Assembly: GCA_031288745.1 (NCBI GenBank)
Contig: JAITQT010000228.1
Coordinates: forward strand, 1 to 6,635
Direction: 5' to 3'
Length of the DNA: 6,635 nt
From: Deltaproteobacteria bacterium
Lineage (GTDB): Bacteria; Desulfobacterota; Desulfarculia; Adiutricales; Adiutricaceae
How positions within the stretch are numbered: position 1 is the first letter of the stretch; every line of letters starts with the position of its first letter. Positions 1-5,783 of this stretch are shown here, in pieces. The notes beneath the pieces were generated by a model. It saw only the letters and a program-made list of their open reading frames with translations. It was not told the DNA's origin and ran no database searches. The position numbers and the translations under genes were made by a program.

Positions 1-150
1 AGAGTTAGACTTTTAATTAAATAAGGTAGCCTATTGGCTATTCAACCCCAACATAATTACTAGTACTGAAGATAGTCTGTCAACATGGGTTTTCGCTTAG
101 AGTAGCTTTTTTACGTGTGTCCCTTTGTTTCCTTAAGTTGTGGATATTGG

Positions 151-300
151 TTAGACAATAATGTCGTCAATGGTTTCCAGCTCGGATGAAATGATCTCTA
201 TCACTTTGGCGCGCAATTGGTCATCGGCACGATGGTTTGAAGGTTTGTCATGCCCCTGATGAATCAACGCTACAGGACAGCCGTTTTTATACTTCAAACC
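151..300 (-). pseudogene. Transposase fragment with PSN motif (probable ISNCY-like, frameshifted)
   Basis: A 49-codon minus-strand frame ends in TAA at 151-153 and is cut off upstream by an in-frame stop at 301-303, with no start codon. The peptide runs from GLKYKNGCPVALIHQGHDKP through SNHRADDQLRAKVIEIISS to ELETIDDIIV. The pattern of a short basic stretch, LIH-x-G, then KPSN, R, DD, LR-x-KV and hydrophobic residues is like the segment after the helix-turn-helix in ISNCY (IS1202-type) transposases. There the usual form is GLIHRGRGKPSNR followed by an arginine-rich helix. A full transposase of that type would be several hundred residues, so this is a small remnant. The assignment rests on motif memory only and a chance ORF is possible. 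Confidence 0.35.
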
Positions 301-329
301 TTAAATCTTCCAGCTTGATGGTCTGGGCC

Positions 330-458
330 TTAAGCTTTAGCTGAGGCCCGCCCATCAAGAGCCGGTCTGATCTTTGCGGCCTTTAAAAAGTAAAAGCTTG
401 CTAGAAAAACTCCTTCCCAAACAAAAATTTGGCTTGGTTGCGCCAACCCGCCAACCAA
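330..458 (-). pseudogene. Possible 5' remnant of the IS transposase gene (42 codons, TTG start)
   Basis: A minus-strand frame starts at TTG (458-456), preceded by a perfect AGGAGG (467-472) at 8-base spacing, and stops with TAA at 332-330. It encodes 42 residues, starting VGGLAQPSQIFVW and ending in KIRPALDGRASAKA, which match nothing I recognise. The good ribosome-binding site, and its place just inside the iterons and just before the PSN-containing fragment, suggest the beginning of the same transposase gene. At least one frameshift would separate the two parts, because the next stretch (300-330) is closed in this frame. The residues do not show a clear helix-turn-helix, so the link is inferred from position only. 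Confidence 0.22.
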
Positions 459-512
459 TAAGTAAACCTCCTGGTATATGGGAATGTGGCGGTACTGTCA
501 GGAGGTATAATA

Positions 513-834
513 GGTCATTTCTATAGAGGCTTAAGATGACCGGTCATTTTTATTGTGGCTTTAAGACCGAAGTTCACTAAAACAAGATGCTATAAAATGG
601 GTCATTTTTATTTAAGTAAATGAATAAAAAAAATTAGATTCCCTTTATATGAAAGCAATGTATTAGCTCATTTCAAATGTGGGCTTATTCACTAACTGCA
701 ATTGGTATAATTTTTGCTTAAAAAATTTAAAGATGCAATGACGAGTTTTTTAGCGGTCATTTCTAGTGTGCCCTTAAGCTAGAAAAATAGGTCTTTTCTA
801 TTGTTGGCGTAGCTTCAAAAGCGGTCATTTCTAT
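513..834. repeat. Six iterated GGTCATTTCTAT-type repeats
   Basis: The 12-base motif GGTCATTTCTAT, allowing up to two changes, occurs at 513, 542, 600, 755, 790 and 823, always in the same orientation. The copies fall in two clusters with local spacings of 29, 58, 35 and 33 bases. Several copies continue with TGTGGC and then TTAAG, giving a longer consensus of about 23 bases. The copy at 542 forms a perfect 12-base palindrome with its left neighbour (536-547, ATGACC/GGTCAT). The last copy leads into CCTGACA at 840-846, the presumed IS terminus. They are most simply multiple transposase-binding sites of an IS end. Confidence 0.6.
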
Positions 835-907
835 TGTAACCTGACACTGAAAAATAACGCCAGAAATTTACTTAAGCGAAATAATTAAAATTGGAAAACA
901 ACTTCAT

Positions 908-936
908 TTGCGATTATATTTCATTTTTATTATATT
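908..936 (+). promoter_or_regulatory. Sigma70-type promoter for the structured RNA
   Basis: TTGCGA (908-913, 4 of 6 matches to TTGACA) and TATATT (931-936, 5 of 6 matches to TATAAT) are separated by exactly 17 bases in a very AT-rich stretch. Initiation would fall near 942-944, about 20 bases before dense RNA structure begins. This is the best sigma70-like match I found in the window. Confidence 0.5.
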
Positions 937-942
937 AAATAA

Positions 943-1690
943 AGAAAATTAATGTATGTGAGCCAGTGAAGGCGTCTTATCTGCGCGGAAAAAGTCCGCA
1001 TCAGGGGTTAGTCAGTGACTCCTGTAACTGAACGTAACTGCGTCGCCGTGAGGCGGGGCGGGGAGCAACAGGGAGGTGAACGAGCAGTCCAGTAGGTTGA
1101 CGAACCTGTTTCGGCCTTGTAACGAGGAGAGCATCCATATATATTGCAAATCCCGTACGGGAAACACTGCTGAGTCGGCGCTAACTGAAACTGCGACGTA
1201 TGGTGGCAACCCGGGTAGCCATTTAGCCCGAAGAACTGACAGGCGAAGATCGTCATTATGGGGTGATTGAGTAAAATGTTCGAAAGGTAAGGCGAGATAA
1301 GCTGGGAGGCCCCGTCTGGTAATGAGAGTTGATGGTGATTCAGAGCCCTCATAGAACCGAAATACCGATCATTTCAGTCGTCAGTATAGAAATTCGAGCT
1401 AACACAAAAACTCAGCGGTTACGGTAGAAAATTATCGCCAAAAGATATCCAATTGTGCTATTGGAAACTAAAAAAATGTTAGCGAACCTGGCCGAGCGTA
1501 AAAAGACAACCACCTAGCTTAACAGTTTAGGTGCCTGGTATATGGATGCGAAAATGAGGCCGATTTGGCTAGCGTTTTAAATATTTTCGCTGCCGGGTAG
1601 AACGCGCTCAATGCTTGAGACGACATAGCGCCCAAGGCTAGGTGATGAGCCGGGAACTAGTTAAGCGCCCAGGGCGAGGTTTTTGATTTT
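943..1690 (+). ncRNA. Large structured noncoding RNA, 5' half group II intron-like
   Basis: About 745 GC-richer bases between AT-rich flanks carry no credible ORF but many compact hairpins. Examples are 985-999 (GCGGA/TCCGC), 1002-1024 (nine pairs, one or two wobbles), 1043-1056 (stem on a GTGA tetraloop), 1094-1107 (AGGTT/AACCT), 1115-1127, 1511-1533 (CACCTA/TAGGTG), 1567-1594 (seven pairs with a bulge), 1607-1619 and 1636-1651. Blocks at 1259-1271 (TGGGGTGATTGAG), 1299-1309 (AAGCTGGGAGG) and 1339-1354 (CAGAGCCCTCATAG) resemble the order of conserved blocks just before the maturase ORF in bacterial and cyanobacterial group II introns. A GUGAG-like 5' end is possible at 958. Against a functional intron, there is no reverse transcriptase reading frame and no recognisable domain V hairpin with the catalytic AGC and a GNRA loop. 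A sigma70 promoter lies immediately upstream and a terminator-like end at 1666-1690, so it may be transcribed on its own. It could be an ORF-less or truncated intron derivative, or another large RNA class. Boundaries are approximate. Confidence 0.55.
1666..1690 (+). terminator. Terminator-like end of the structured RNA
   Basis: CGCC (1666-1669), a three-base CAG loop and GGCG (1673-1676) form a short GC-only stem. AGG, five T and, after GA, four more T follow (1680-1690). The local stem is short, but GGGCG (1672-1676) can also pair with the earlier CGCCC (1629-1633), enclosing the 1636-1651 hairpin. Structure and T-richness together suggest a 3' end here. Confidence 0.35.
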
Positions 1691-1811
1691 AGATTCCCTT
1701 GCAACCCTCTTTCTTTATTTAAGGTATGATGTTAATATCCGCTTAAGTTTTAAGCATTATTGCCAATTGTAATTTTTTTTTCCCCTAAGAAGGTATTAGG
1801 CCAAAAATCAT

Positions 1812-3746
1812 ATGAAAAACGAACCCCAAACCGAAAACCAAGAATATAAGCCTTTTATTAGCGCCGATAGGATAGAGCCAGAACTATCAGCTTTCGCTAT
1901 TATCAGCGGAGTGGCCTTAGCTGTGCTATTTGGCGCGGCCAACGCCTATTTAGGACTTCGCGTTGGGATGACTATTAGCGCTTCCATTCCGGCTGCGGTA
2001 ATTTCCATGGGGCTGACCCGAATTCTCTTTAAGCGCGATTCTATTCTTGAAAATAATATGGTCCAGACCATAGGCTCTTCAGGAGAGTGCGTCGCGGCGG
2101 GCCTAATATTTACCATACCCGTGCTCTTTCTCTGGTTTTCAGAGTGGGGCCGCGGGGTACCAGATTATTTTTTAGTTAGCGCGGTGGCCCTATCCGGGGG
2201 TATTTTAGGCGTAACGTTTATGATTCCGCTGCGCCGGTCGCTAATCGTGCGCGAACACGCTAGGTTGCCTTTTCCTGAAGGAACGGCCTGCGCCGAAGTT
2301 CTTTTAGCTGGAGAAAAAGGCGGGGATAAAGTCTGGGTAATCTGTTTTGGGTTATGCCTAAGTTTGGTTTATAAGTTTGTGGCTGACGGGCTTAAACTTT
2401 TTCCTTCTGAAGTTGATTGGTCGTTAAATTATAAGGGCTTGGGTTTTGGCCTAGATGTCTTACCGGCCTTACTGGGAGTGGGTTTCATCGTTGGGCCCCG
2501 CGTTTCTTCTTATCTGTTTTCGGGTGGGATCTTAGGCTGGTTTTTTGCTATGCCCCTTATCTATAGTTTCGGCTCATTGTCGGAAAAGGTTATATATCCG
2601 GCCAACGTATTGGTTGGCGAGCTTGAGCATTGGGGCTTATGGAGTTTTTACATCCGCTACATTGGGGCAGGGGCCGTGGCCTTAGGAGGACTCTTTAGCC
2701 TAATACTAAGTATTCCGACTATCTTATCGACTTTTAAGGGCGCTATGGGGCGCTTCGAGCTACAGAAAAATAAGGCCAAAGTTAGAACTGACAGCGATAT
2801 CTCTTTAAAAGTAATCATAATCCTGTCTCTGGCCGTCATTTTATCTTTGGGGCTAACTTCTATCGTTCCAGTTGGGTTATTCGGAGCCTTAACCATAGCT
2901 ATCTTCGGTTTTTTCTTCGTTGCCGTCTCTTCAAGGGTTGTAGGGCTTGTTGGTAGTTCAAACAGTCCCGTTTCTGGCATGACCATAGCTGCTCTCATTA
3001 TCACGGCCTTTCTATTTAAACTAACCGGCAGCGACGGACCAGCGGCCATGATTGCCATTATTTCCGTGGGAGGAATAATTTGCGTGGCCACCGCCGTGGC
3101 TGCGGATATTTCTCAAGACCTTAAAACAGGTTTTTTGATTGGTGCGACACCGCGCCTTCAGCAAATTGGGCAGATTATAGGCGCTGTGGCTACCTCGGTG
3201 GCTGCGGGAGGGATCCTAATCTTACTCGATCGCGCCTGGGGTTTTGGCTCTCCAGAAATACCGGCCCCTCAGGCCACCTTGATGAAACTTGTGGTCGAAG
3301 GCGTTATGGGCGGAAATCTTCCTTGGGATTTGGTGCTCAGCGGCGCAGCTTTAGCCATCGCGCTCGCCATGTTTCGCTTACCTATTTTACCTATAGCTAT
3401 AGGTCTTTATCTACCAATCCATCTATCAGTGCCGATGATTATCGGAGGACTTGTTAGGCTAGTTGGGGAGGGACTTACCGATAGCGATCAAAAAAGTGCC
3501 GCGACTCTTAAAGCTAGAGTGGATAAAGGCGTTCTCTTTTCTTCCGGGCTCATCGCCGGGGAAGGGTTGGTGGGCATATTGCTAGCTTTCCTTGCCGCGA
3601 TCAAAGTAAACGTCTCTATCGCCGAGCGGCCGGTTTTGGGAAATTTAACCGCCTGTTTGGCCTTTGGCCTTCTTTGCCTGGTTTTAGTCAAGGTGGTTAT
3701 CCCTAAAAAGGGTGGCCAAGGGGGTGAAAGTATAAATGGGAGCTAG
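1812..3746 (+). CDS. OPT family oligopeptide transporter
   Basis: This 644-residue polytopic inner-membrane protein is predicted to import small peptides, or possibly peptide-like metal chelates, by proton-coupled secondary transport, as in the OPT superfamily. Family signatures appear in order: NAYLGLRVG (44-52), ENNMVQTIGSSGE (80-92), FPEGTACAE (154-162), GPR (228-230), NSPVSGMTIA (384-393), ISQDLKTGFLIGATPRLQQ (433-451) and LPILPIAIGLYLPI (523-536). I count roughly 16 hydrophobic segments, as expected for the family, and the length is normal for prokaryotic members. The short N-terminal tail (1-22) and basic C-terminal tail are probably cytoplasmic. ATG at 1812 is the natural start because homology begins within about 25 residues. 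The ribosome-binding site is weak: AGAAGG (1788-1793) lies too far away, and only AGG (1798-1800) sits 11 bases upstream. It stands alone, downstream of the large structured RNA and convergent with the metallophosphoesterase. No convincing promoter was found. Substrate cannot be read from sequence. Confidence 0.95.
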   Translation: MKNEPQTENQEYKPFISADRIEPELSAFAIISGVALAVLFGAANAYLGLRVGMTISASIPAAVISMGLTRILFKRDSILENNMVQTIGSSGECVAAGLIFTIPVLFLWFSEWGRGVPDYFLVSAVALSGGILGVTFMIPLRRSLIVREHARLPFPEGTACAEVLLAGEKGGDKVWVICFGLCLSLVYKFVADGLKLFPSEVDWSLNYKGLGFGLDVLPALLGVGFIVGPRVSSYLFSGGILGWFFAMPLIYSFGSLSEKVIYPANVLVGELEHWGLWSFYIRYIGAGAVALGGLFSLILSIPTILSTFKGAMGRFELQKNKAKVRTDSDISLKVIIILSLAVILSLGLTSIVPVGLFGALTIAIFGFFFVAVSSRVVGLVGSSNSPVSGMTIAALIITAFLFKLTGSDGPAAMIAIISVGGIICVATAVAADISQDLKTGFLIGATPRLQQIGQIIGAVATSVAAGGILILLDRAWGFGSPEIPAPQATLMKLVVEGVMGGNLPWDLVLSGAALAIALAMFRLPILPIAIGLYLPIHLSVPMIIGGLVRLVGEGLTDSDQKSAATLKARVDKGVLFSSGLIAGEGLVGILLAFLAAIKVNVSIAERPVLGNLTACLAFGLLCLVLVKVVIPKKGGQGGESINGS

Positions 3747-3787
3747 GGAAGAAAGGCATGGCGGTAGCAAACAAAAAATTTAAATTT

Positions 3788-3813
3788 TAGGCCCCTGTTT
3801 TCTGCCTATTTTT
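3788..3813 (+). terminator. Terminator-like hairpin between convergent genes
   Basis: TAGGC (3788-3792) and GCCTA (3804-3808) form a five-pair stem with an 11-base loop, followed by TTTTT (3809-3813). It lies 41 bases after the transporter stop and overlaps the stop codon of the convergent metallophosphoesterase. On the minus strand the same stem is followed by an A/T-rich run, so it could act in both directions. The stem is short, so this is tentative. Confidence 0.4.
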
Positions 3814-4900
3814 GAGGAATTAATCTCACCAACTGGATTTCATTAAAGGTTCCTAGGCGCATCCAAGGGCCAAAGGTTCCCGCTCCTTGGGAGACTAATA
3901 AGGTAGTGGGGCCTATTTGGTATTTGCCTTTATACATTGGAAAACGAAAGGGAATTATTAAAGTTCCGGGGAAAAACTGGCCCGCGTGGGTGTGCCCGGA
4001 AAGAATTAGGTCTATTTTCCCAATAGAAACGTATTTTAGGCCCACTGGGCTATGGTGAACTAAAATAGTAGGAAGAGAGGGAGAGCGAGTAATTTTAGGG
4101 AGTTCTTCTTCTATTGTTAAATTATTTACCATATGAGCGTCGTAGGTTTGCCTATCGGCGTTCATGTATTCAAGTCCAATTAATTGTAGGCCATTAGTTT
4201 CGACCATTTCCGAGCGAAGAATTTTTATACTCGCCTGCTCGACTAGTTTTAAGAGCTTTTCGGTGTCTATATAAAATTCGTGGTTGCCAGTAGTGAAATA
4301 TTGTTTGGCTTTTACCTTTTTAAAATGCTCGAATATTTTTGGGCTTAGAGCGATGTTACTGTCTGCAATATCCCCGTTATAGACGACTATATCCGGATTA
4401 AGAGAGTTTATAGTCTCAACTATTTTTATCACTCGCCCCTCCCCGCGTTGGGCCCCAAGGTGAACGTCGGGAATATGGACTATGGTTACCTCCTGGGTAA
4501 GCTTGGGCACGGCTATTTCGATCTCGGTTACTGAAAACGAGAGGGCCTTAAAAAAACCGAATACGACTAATGCTAGAGAGATAACGATGGCGGAGTAGGC
4601 CGCGTGTTTACCGGGGAGCTTTTTTATTAAGAGCGCTAAGAGATTGGTAATTAATAGTAAGAAAAATAGGTAAATCCAAAAGACAAAAAACAGCCCCAGC
4701 GCGTTATACGACCAAGCGGCCGCAAGGTTGTTTGCTAGGTAGAAGCCTTTGGCTAATAAGATTATATAGGCGGCTAAAAGCGCGGCGGCTATGGCCCCTA
4801 AGGGCAGAGATCTCTTAAGGGTGCCTAAGCGCTTAAACCTAAAGGGGACGTACCAAACAGAAAAAATTAAAGCGATGAGACAAATCAGTGTTAAGGGCAT
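3806..4900 (-). CDS. Membrane-anchored metallophosphoesterase (YkuE/YaeI-like)
   Basis: This 364-residue protein joins an N-terminal membrane domain to a calcineurin-like phosphoesterase domain. Four hydrophobic segments lie at about 1-20, 31-55, 66-92 and 100-120. The catalytic domain follows from about 137 with the family's dinuclear metal-binding motifs in order: PDVHLG (D145, H147), NGDIAD (D177), GNHE (N206, H207), VHHSP (H282 or H283) and SGHTHAGQ (H303, H305). All expected ligands are present. The first motif has P instead of the commoner S before D, and the last has AGQ where GGQ is typical; neither removes a ligand. Relatives of this architecture include phosphodiesterases acting on phospholipid headgroups or lipid precursors, but the substrate is unknown. 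ATG at 4900 has an AGGA ribosome-binding site (4908-4911) seven bases upstream. It is monocistronic as far as seen and convergent with the transporter. The fold is certain and the biological role is not. Confidence 0.93.
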   Translation of the reverse strand: MPLTLICLIALIFSVWYVPFRFKRLGTLKRSLPLGAIAAALLAAYIILLAKGFYLANNLAAAWSYNALGLFFVFWIYLFFLLLITNLLALLIKKLPGKHAAYSAIVISLALVVFGFFKALSFSVTEIEIAVPKLTQEVTIVHIPDVHLGAQRGEGRVIKIVETINSLNPDIVVYNGDIADSNIALSPKIFEHFKKVKAKQYFTTGNHEFYIDTEKLLKLVEQASIKILRSEMVETNGLQLIGLEYMNADRQTYDAHMVNNLTIEEELPKITRSPSLPTILVHHSPVGLKYVSIGKIDLILSGHTHAGQFFPGTLIIPFRFPMYKGKYQIGPTTLLVSQGAGTFGPWMRLGTFNEIQLVRLIPQK

Positions 4901-4947
4901 GCGACGTTCCTAAAGGTTTTGGTCGTCAAAGAAATTGGGCCTAGAGG

Positions 4948-4976
4948 ATATTATCAGAAAAATAGACAAGCTTTAA
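4948..4976 (-). promoter_or_regulatory. Possible promoter of the metallophosphoesterase gene
   Basis: On the minus strand TTAAAG (4976-4971) and TAATAT (4953-4948) are separated by 17 bases, 47 bases upstream of the ATG. Matches to consensus are 3 of 6 and 4 of 6, in AT-rich DNA where such hits arise by chance. Position and spacing are its main support. Confidence 0.27.
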
Positions 4977-5089
4977 TAACAGAAGTTCAAAAATTTTATC
5001 ACTAAAAGTATACCACCTTTGTACTCTTCCCAGTTAGCTTTTTGCAACAGCTCATTCATTTCCTATTGTAAATCCTATGATGCTTTAGT

Positions 5090-5150
5090 CGCTAAAAATA
5101 AAAAATAAAAAATAAAATAATTAGAATATTTATCGTTTATATTTTTAGCG
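5090..5150. repeat. Perfect 11-bp inverted repeat around an AT-rich core
   Basis: CGCTAAAAATA (5090-5100) is the exact reverse complement of TATTTTTAGCG (5140-5150). The 39-base interior is nearly all A and T, with about three tandem A-rich heptamers (AAAAAAT) at its left. The right arm overlaps the end of the possible gene remnant. It could be a protein-binding site, ends of a tiny mobile element, or a hairpin. No target duplication is visible. Confidence 0.55.
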
Positions 5151-5249
5151 GTGTTGTAAATTATTTTCAATACCGTACTTGGGGCTAGCCATGATGAGCT
5201 TAGGCGTATCAGAATATCTGTTATATACCTCATCCAAACCATCGATTTT

Positions 5250-5269
5250 CAACGGTTCTAAGACCGTTG
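5250..5269. repeat. Perfect 7-bp hairpin
   Basis: CAACGGT (5250-5256) and ACCGTTG (5263-5269) are exact complements around a six-base loop. A third partial copy of the same element, CAACCGTTA, occurs at 5282-5290. There is no T-run on either side, so it does not look like a terminator. Confidence 0.5.
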
Positions 5270-5290
5270 GCCCCGCTCGCTCAACCGTTA

Positions 5291-5328
5291 TAAGCCCCAA
5301 AAAAACCTCGAAGTTCTTAAGGGGCTTA
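5291..5328. repeat. Perfect 8-bp inverted repeat
   Basis: TAAGCCCC (5291-5298) and GGGGCTTA (5321-5328) are exact complements around a 22-base interior. The interior begins with seven A, so on the minus strand the left arm is preceded by a T-run. That arrangement does not fit a standard terminator on either strand. Confidence 0.5.
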
Positions 5329-5367
5329 CGCGAAATTTAATCCATCCTCTTTTTATTCTTTCTTCTC

Positions 5368-5393
5368 TAGTCAATCATGGAGATGGTTGATTA
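5368..5393. repeat. Eleven-pair hairpin with a GGAG loop
   Basis: TCAATCAT (5371-5378) pairs with ATGGTTGA (5383-5390) around GGAG with one G-T wobble. Three more pairs, one of them wobble, extend it to 5368 and 5393. AAGCTTTT follows on the plus strand (5393-5400), giving a weak terminator-like look for plus-strand transcription. No plus-strand gene is seen before it. Confidence 0.45.
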
Positions 5394-5560
5394 AGCTTTT
5401 ATAGTTGTGACGAAAAATTAAACTAAGAGGCTTTCTCCAAGTTTTTGGGAAAATTCTCCACTCGTATACTTTTTTTTTCAATTGAGTTAAAGGTAAAATT
5501 CAAAGATATGGGCTATTAGGTGGTAATATCCACTGAAGCTTTTGTATCCCTTTGGCCCGC

Positions 5561-5624
5561 TTTAAGGTTAAGGCCGGGTTCATCCGGCCTTGGTTATTTA
5601 AAGTTAAGGCCGTTCTGGCGGCTT
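5561..5624. repeat. Tandem pair of related hairpins, 36-base period
   Basis: TTTAAGGTTAAGGCCG (5561-5576) recurs as TTTAAAGTTAAGGCCG (5597-5612), identical at 15 of 16 positions, 36 bases apart. Each copy starts a hairpin. The first is a perfect eight-pair stem AAGGCCGG/CCGGCCTT (5570-5577, 5584-5591) with loop GTTCAT. The second is a six-pair stem with one bulged G (5606-5612 with 5619-5624) followed by TTAATATTTT. The second resembles a plus-strand terminator. The two look like diverged copies of one palindromic unit, REP-like in size. Confidence 0.5.
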
Positions 5625-5642
5625 TTAATATTTTAAATTGAC

Positions 5643-5783
5643 ATGGGTCAGGCTCTTAAGGGCGAAAAAGTTGAAAATCGCAGCGATTTAGCTTGGTTAA
5701 GAAAAGAGAAAAGTTTCCCCTATAAGTGCGTTAGCTCGTTAATTTACCAACTTCATTATACCTTAGGCGAGCGTAAAAATTAG
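5643..5783 (+). CDS. Hypothetical 46-residue ORF, doubtful
   Basis: ATG at 5643 opens a 46-codon frame ending in TAG at 5781-5783. The product begins MGQALKGEKVENRSDLAWLR and ends in YQLHYTLGERKN. It is soluble, charged and mixed in composition, with codons (CAG, AAG, GGC, GAA, CGC, AGC) like those of the intact genes. I recognise no family. Against it, no Shine-Dalgarno site precedes the ATG, since the upstream bases are TTTAATATTTTAAATTGAC. The start also sits in a TGAC-ATG-GTCA inverted repeat, and the end overlaps the reductase's putative terminator stem. It could be the remnant of a larger gene or chance. Confidence 0.2.
   Translation: MGQALKGEKVENRSDLAWLRKEKSFPYKCVSSLIYQLHYTLGERKN

Larger units (their letters stand above)
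151..846 (-). mobile_element. Decayed insertion sequence remnant (left end and transposase fragments)
   Basis: Read on the minus strand from 846, the sequence begins TGTCAGG, a plausible IS terminus ending in CA on the plus strand. It runs through six spaced copies of a motif (AATAGAAATGACC in this orientation), like the multiple transposase-binding repeats seen at the ends of some IS families such as IS21. It then reaches an AGGAGG ribosome-binding site (467-472), a TTG start at 458 and short frameshifted coding fragments down to a stop at 151. This order of terminus, iterons, ribosome-binding site and transposase start is that of one IS end, so I read it as one broken element. No second terminus or target duplication is visible, and the rest may lie left of the window. 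I see nothing identifiable in 1-150. The family is uncertain: the iterons recall IS21, while the PSN fragment recalls ISNCY/IS1202-type transposases. This rests on memory of the families, not a search. Confidence 0.45.
5145..5336 (-). pseudogene. Possible gene remnant (63 residues, no start codon), unrecognised
   Basis: A minus-strand frame is open from 5336 to a TAA at 5147-5145, closed upstream by TAA at 5339-5337. It has no ATG, GTG or TTG near its beginning; an ATT at 5336 is the only unusual candidate. The peptide contains RKPLKNFEVFLGLITVERAG, then PTVLEPLKIDGLDEV, and ends in KLIMASPKYGIENNLQHR. Composition looks protein-like and codons such as CCG, GAG, GAT and AAG recur as in the real genes. 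However, I recognise no family, and two perfect hairpins (5250-5269, 5291-5328) lie inside it, which is unusual for coding DNA. It may be the tail of a degraded gene, or chance. Confidence 0.22.

Noticed and set aside
497..503. TGTCAGG at 497 as a second IS terminus giving a 350-base MITE with CCTGACA at 840-846
   Set aside because: The iterons in both halves point the same way, whereas true opposite ends would carry inverted copies, and no target duplication flanks the segment. A single IS end at 846 fits better.
1008..1352. Minus-strand 114- and 65-codon ORFs and a plus-strand 64-codon ORF within 1008-1352
   Set aside because: They are cysteine-, serine- and proline-rich translations of the hairpin-dense RNA region with no ribosome-binding site or family similarity, overlapping one another on both strands. 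RNA structure explains the sequence better.
470..1545. Shared 12-mer CCTGGTATATGG at 470-481 and 1534-1545
   Set aside because: Flanks do not match. In a window this size about one chance 12-mer pair is expected.
1647..1684. GAGCC...GGTTT at 1647-1682 as group II domain V
   Set aside because: GAGCC can pair with GGTTT, but there is no upper five-pair stem with a GNRA loop, the length is wrong, and CGCC/GGCG pairing inside competes.
1699..1730. TTGCAA and TATGAT as a promoter for the transporter
   Set aside because: The spacer is 20 bases, too long for sigma70. No better pair was found in 1690-1811.
2657..3091. Minus-strand 144-codon ORF (and a 67-codon ORF at 3488-3691)
   Set aside because: Both lie wholly inside the well-supported transporter gene on the opposite strand and are its antisense shadows.
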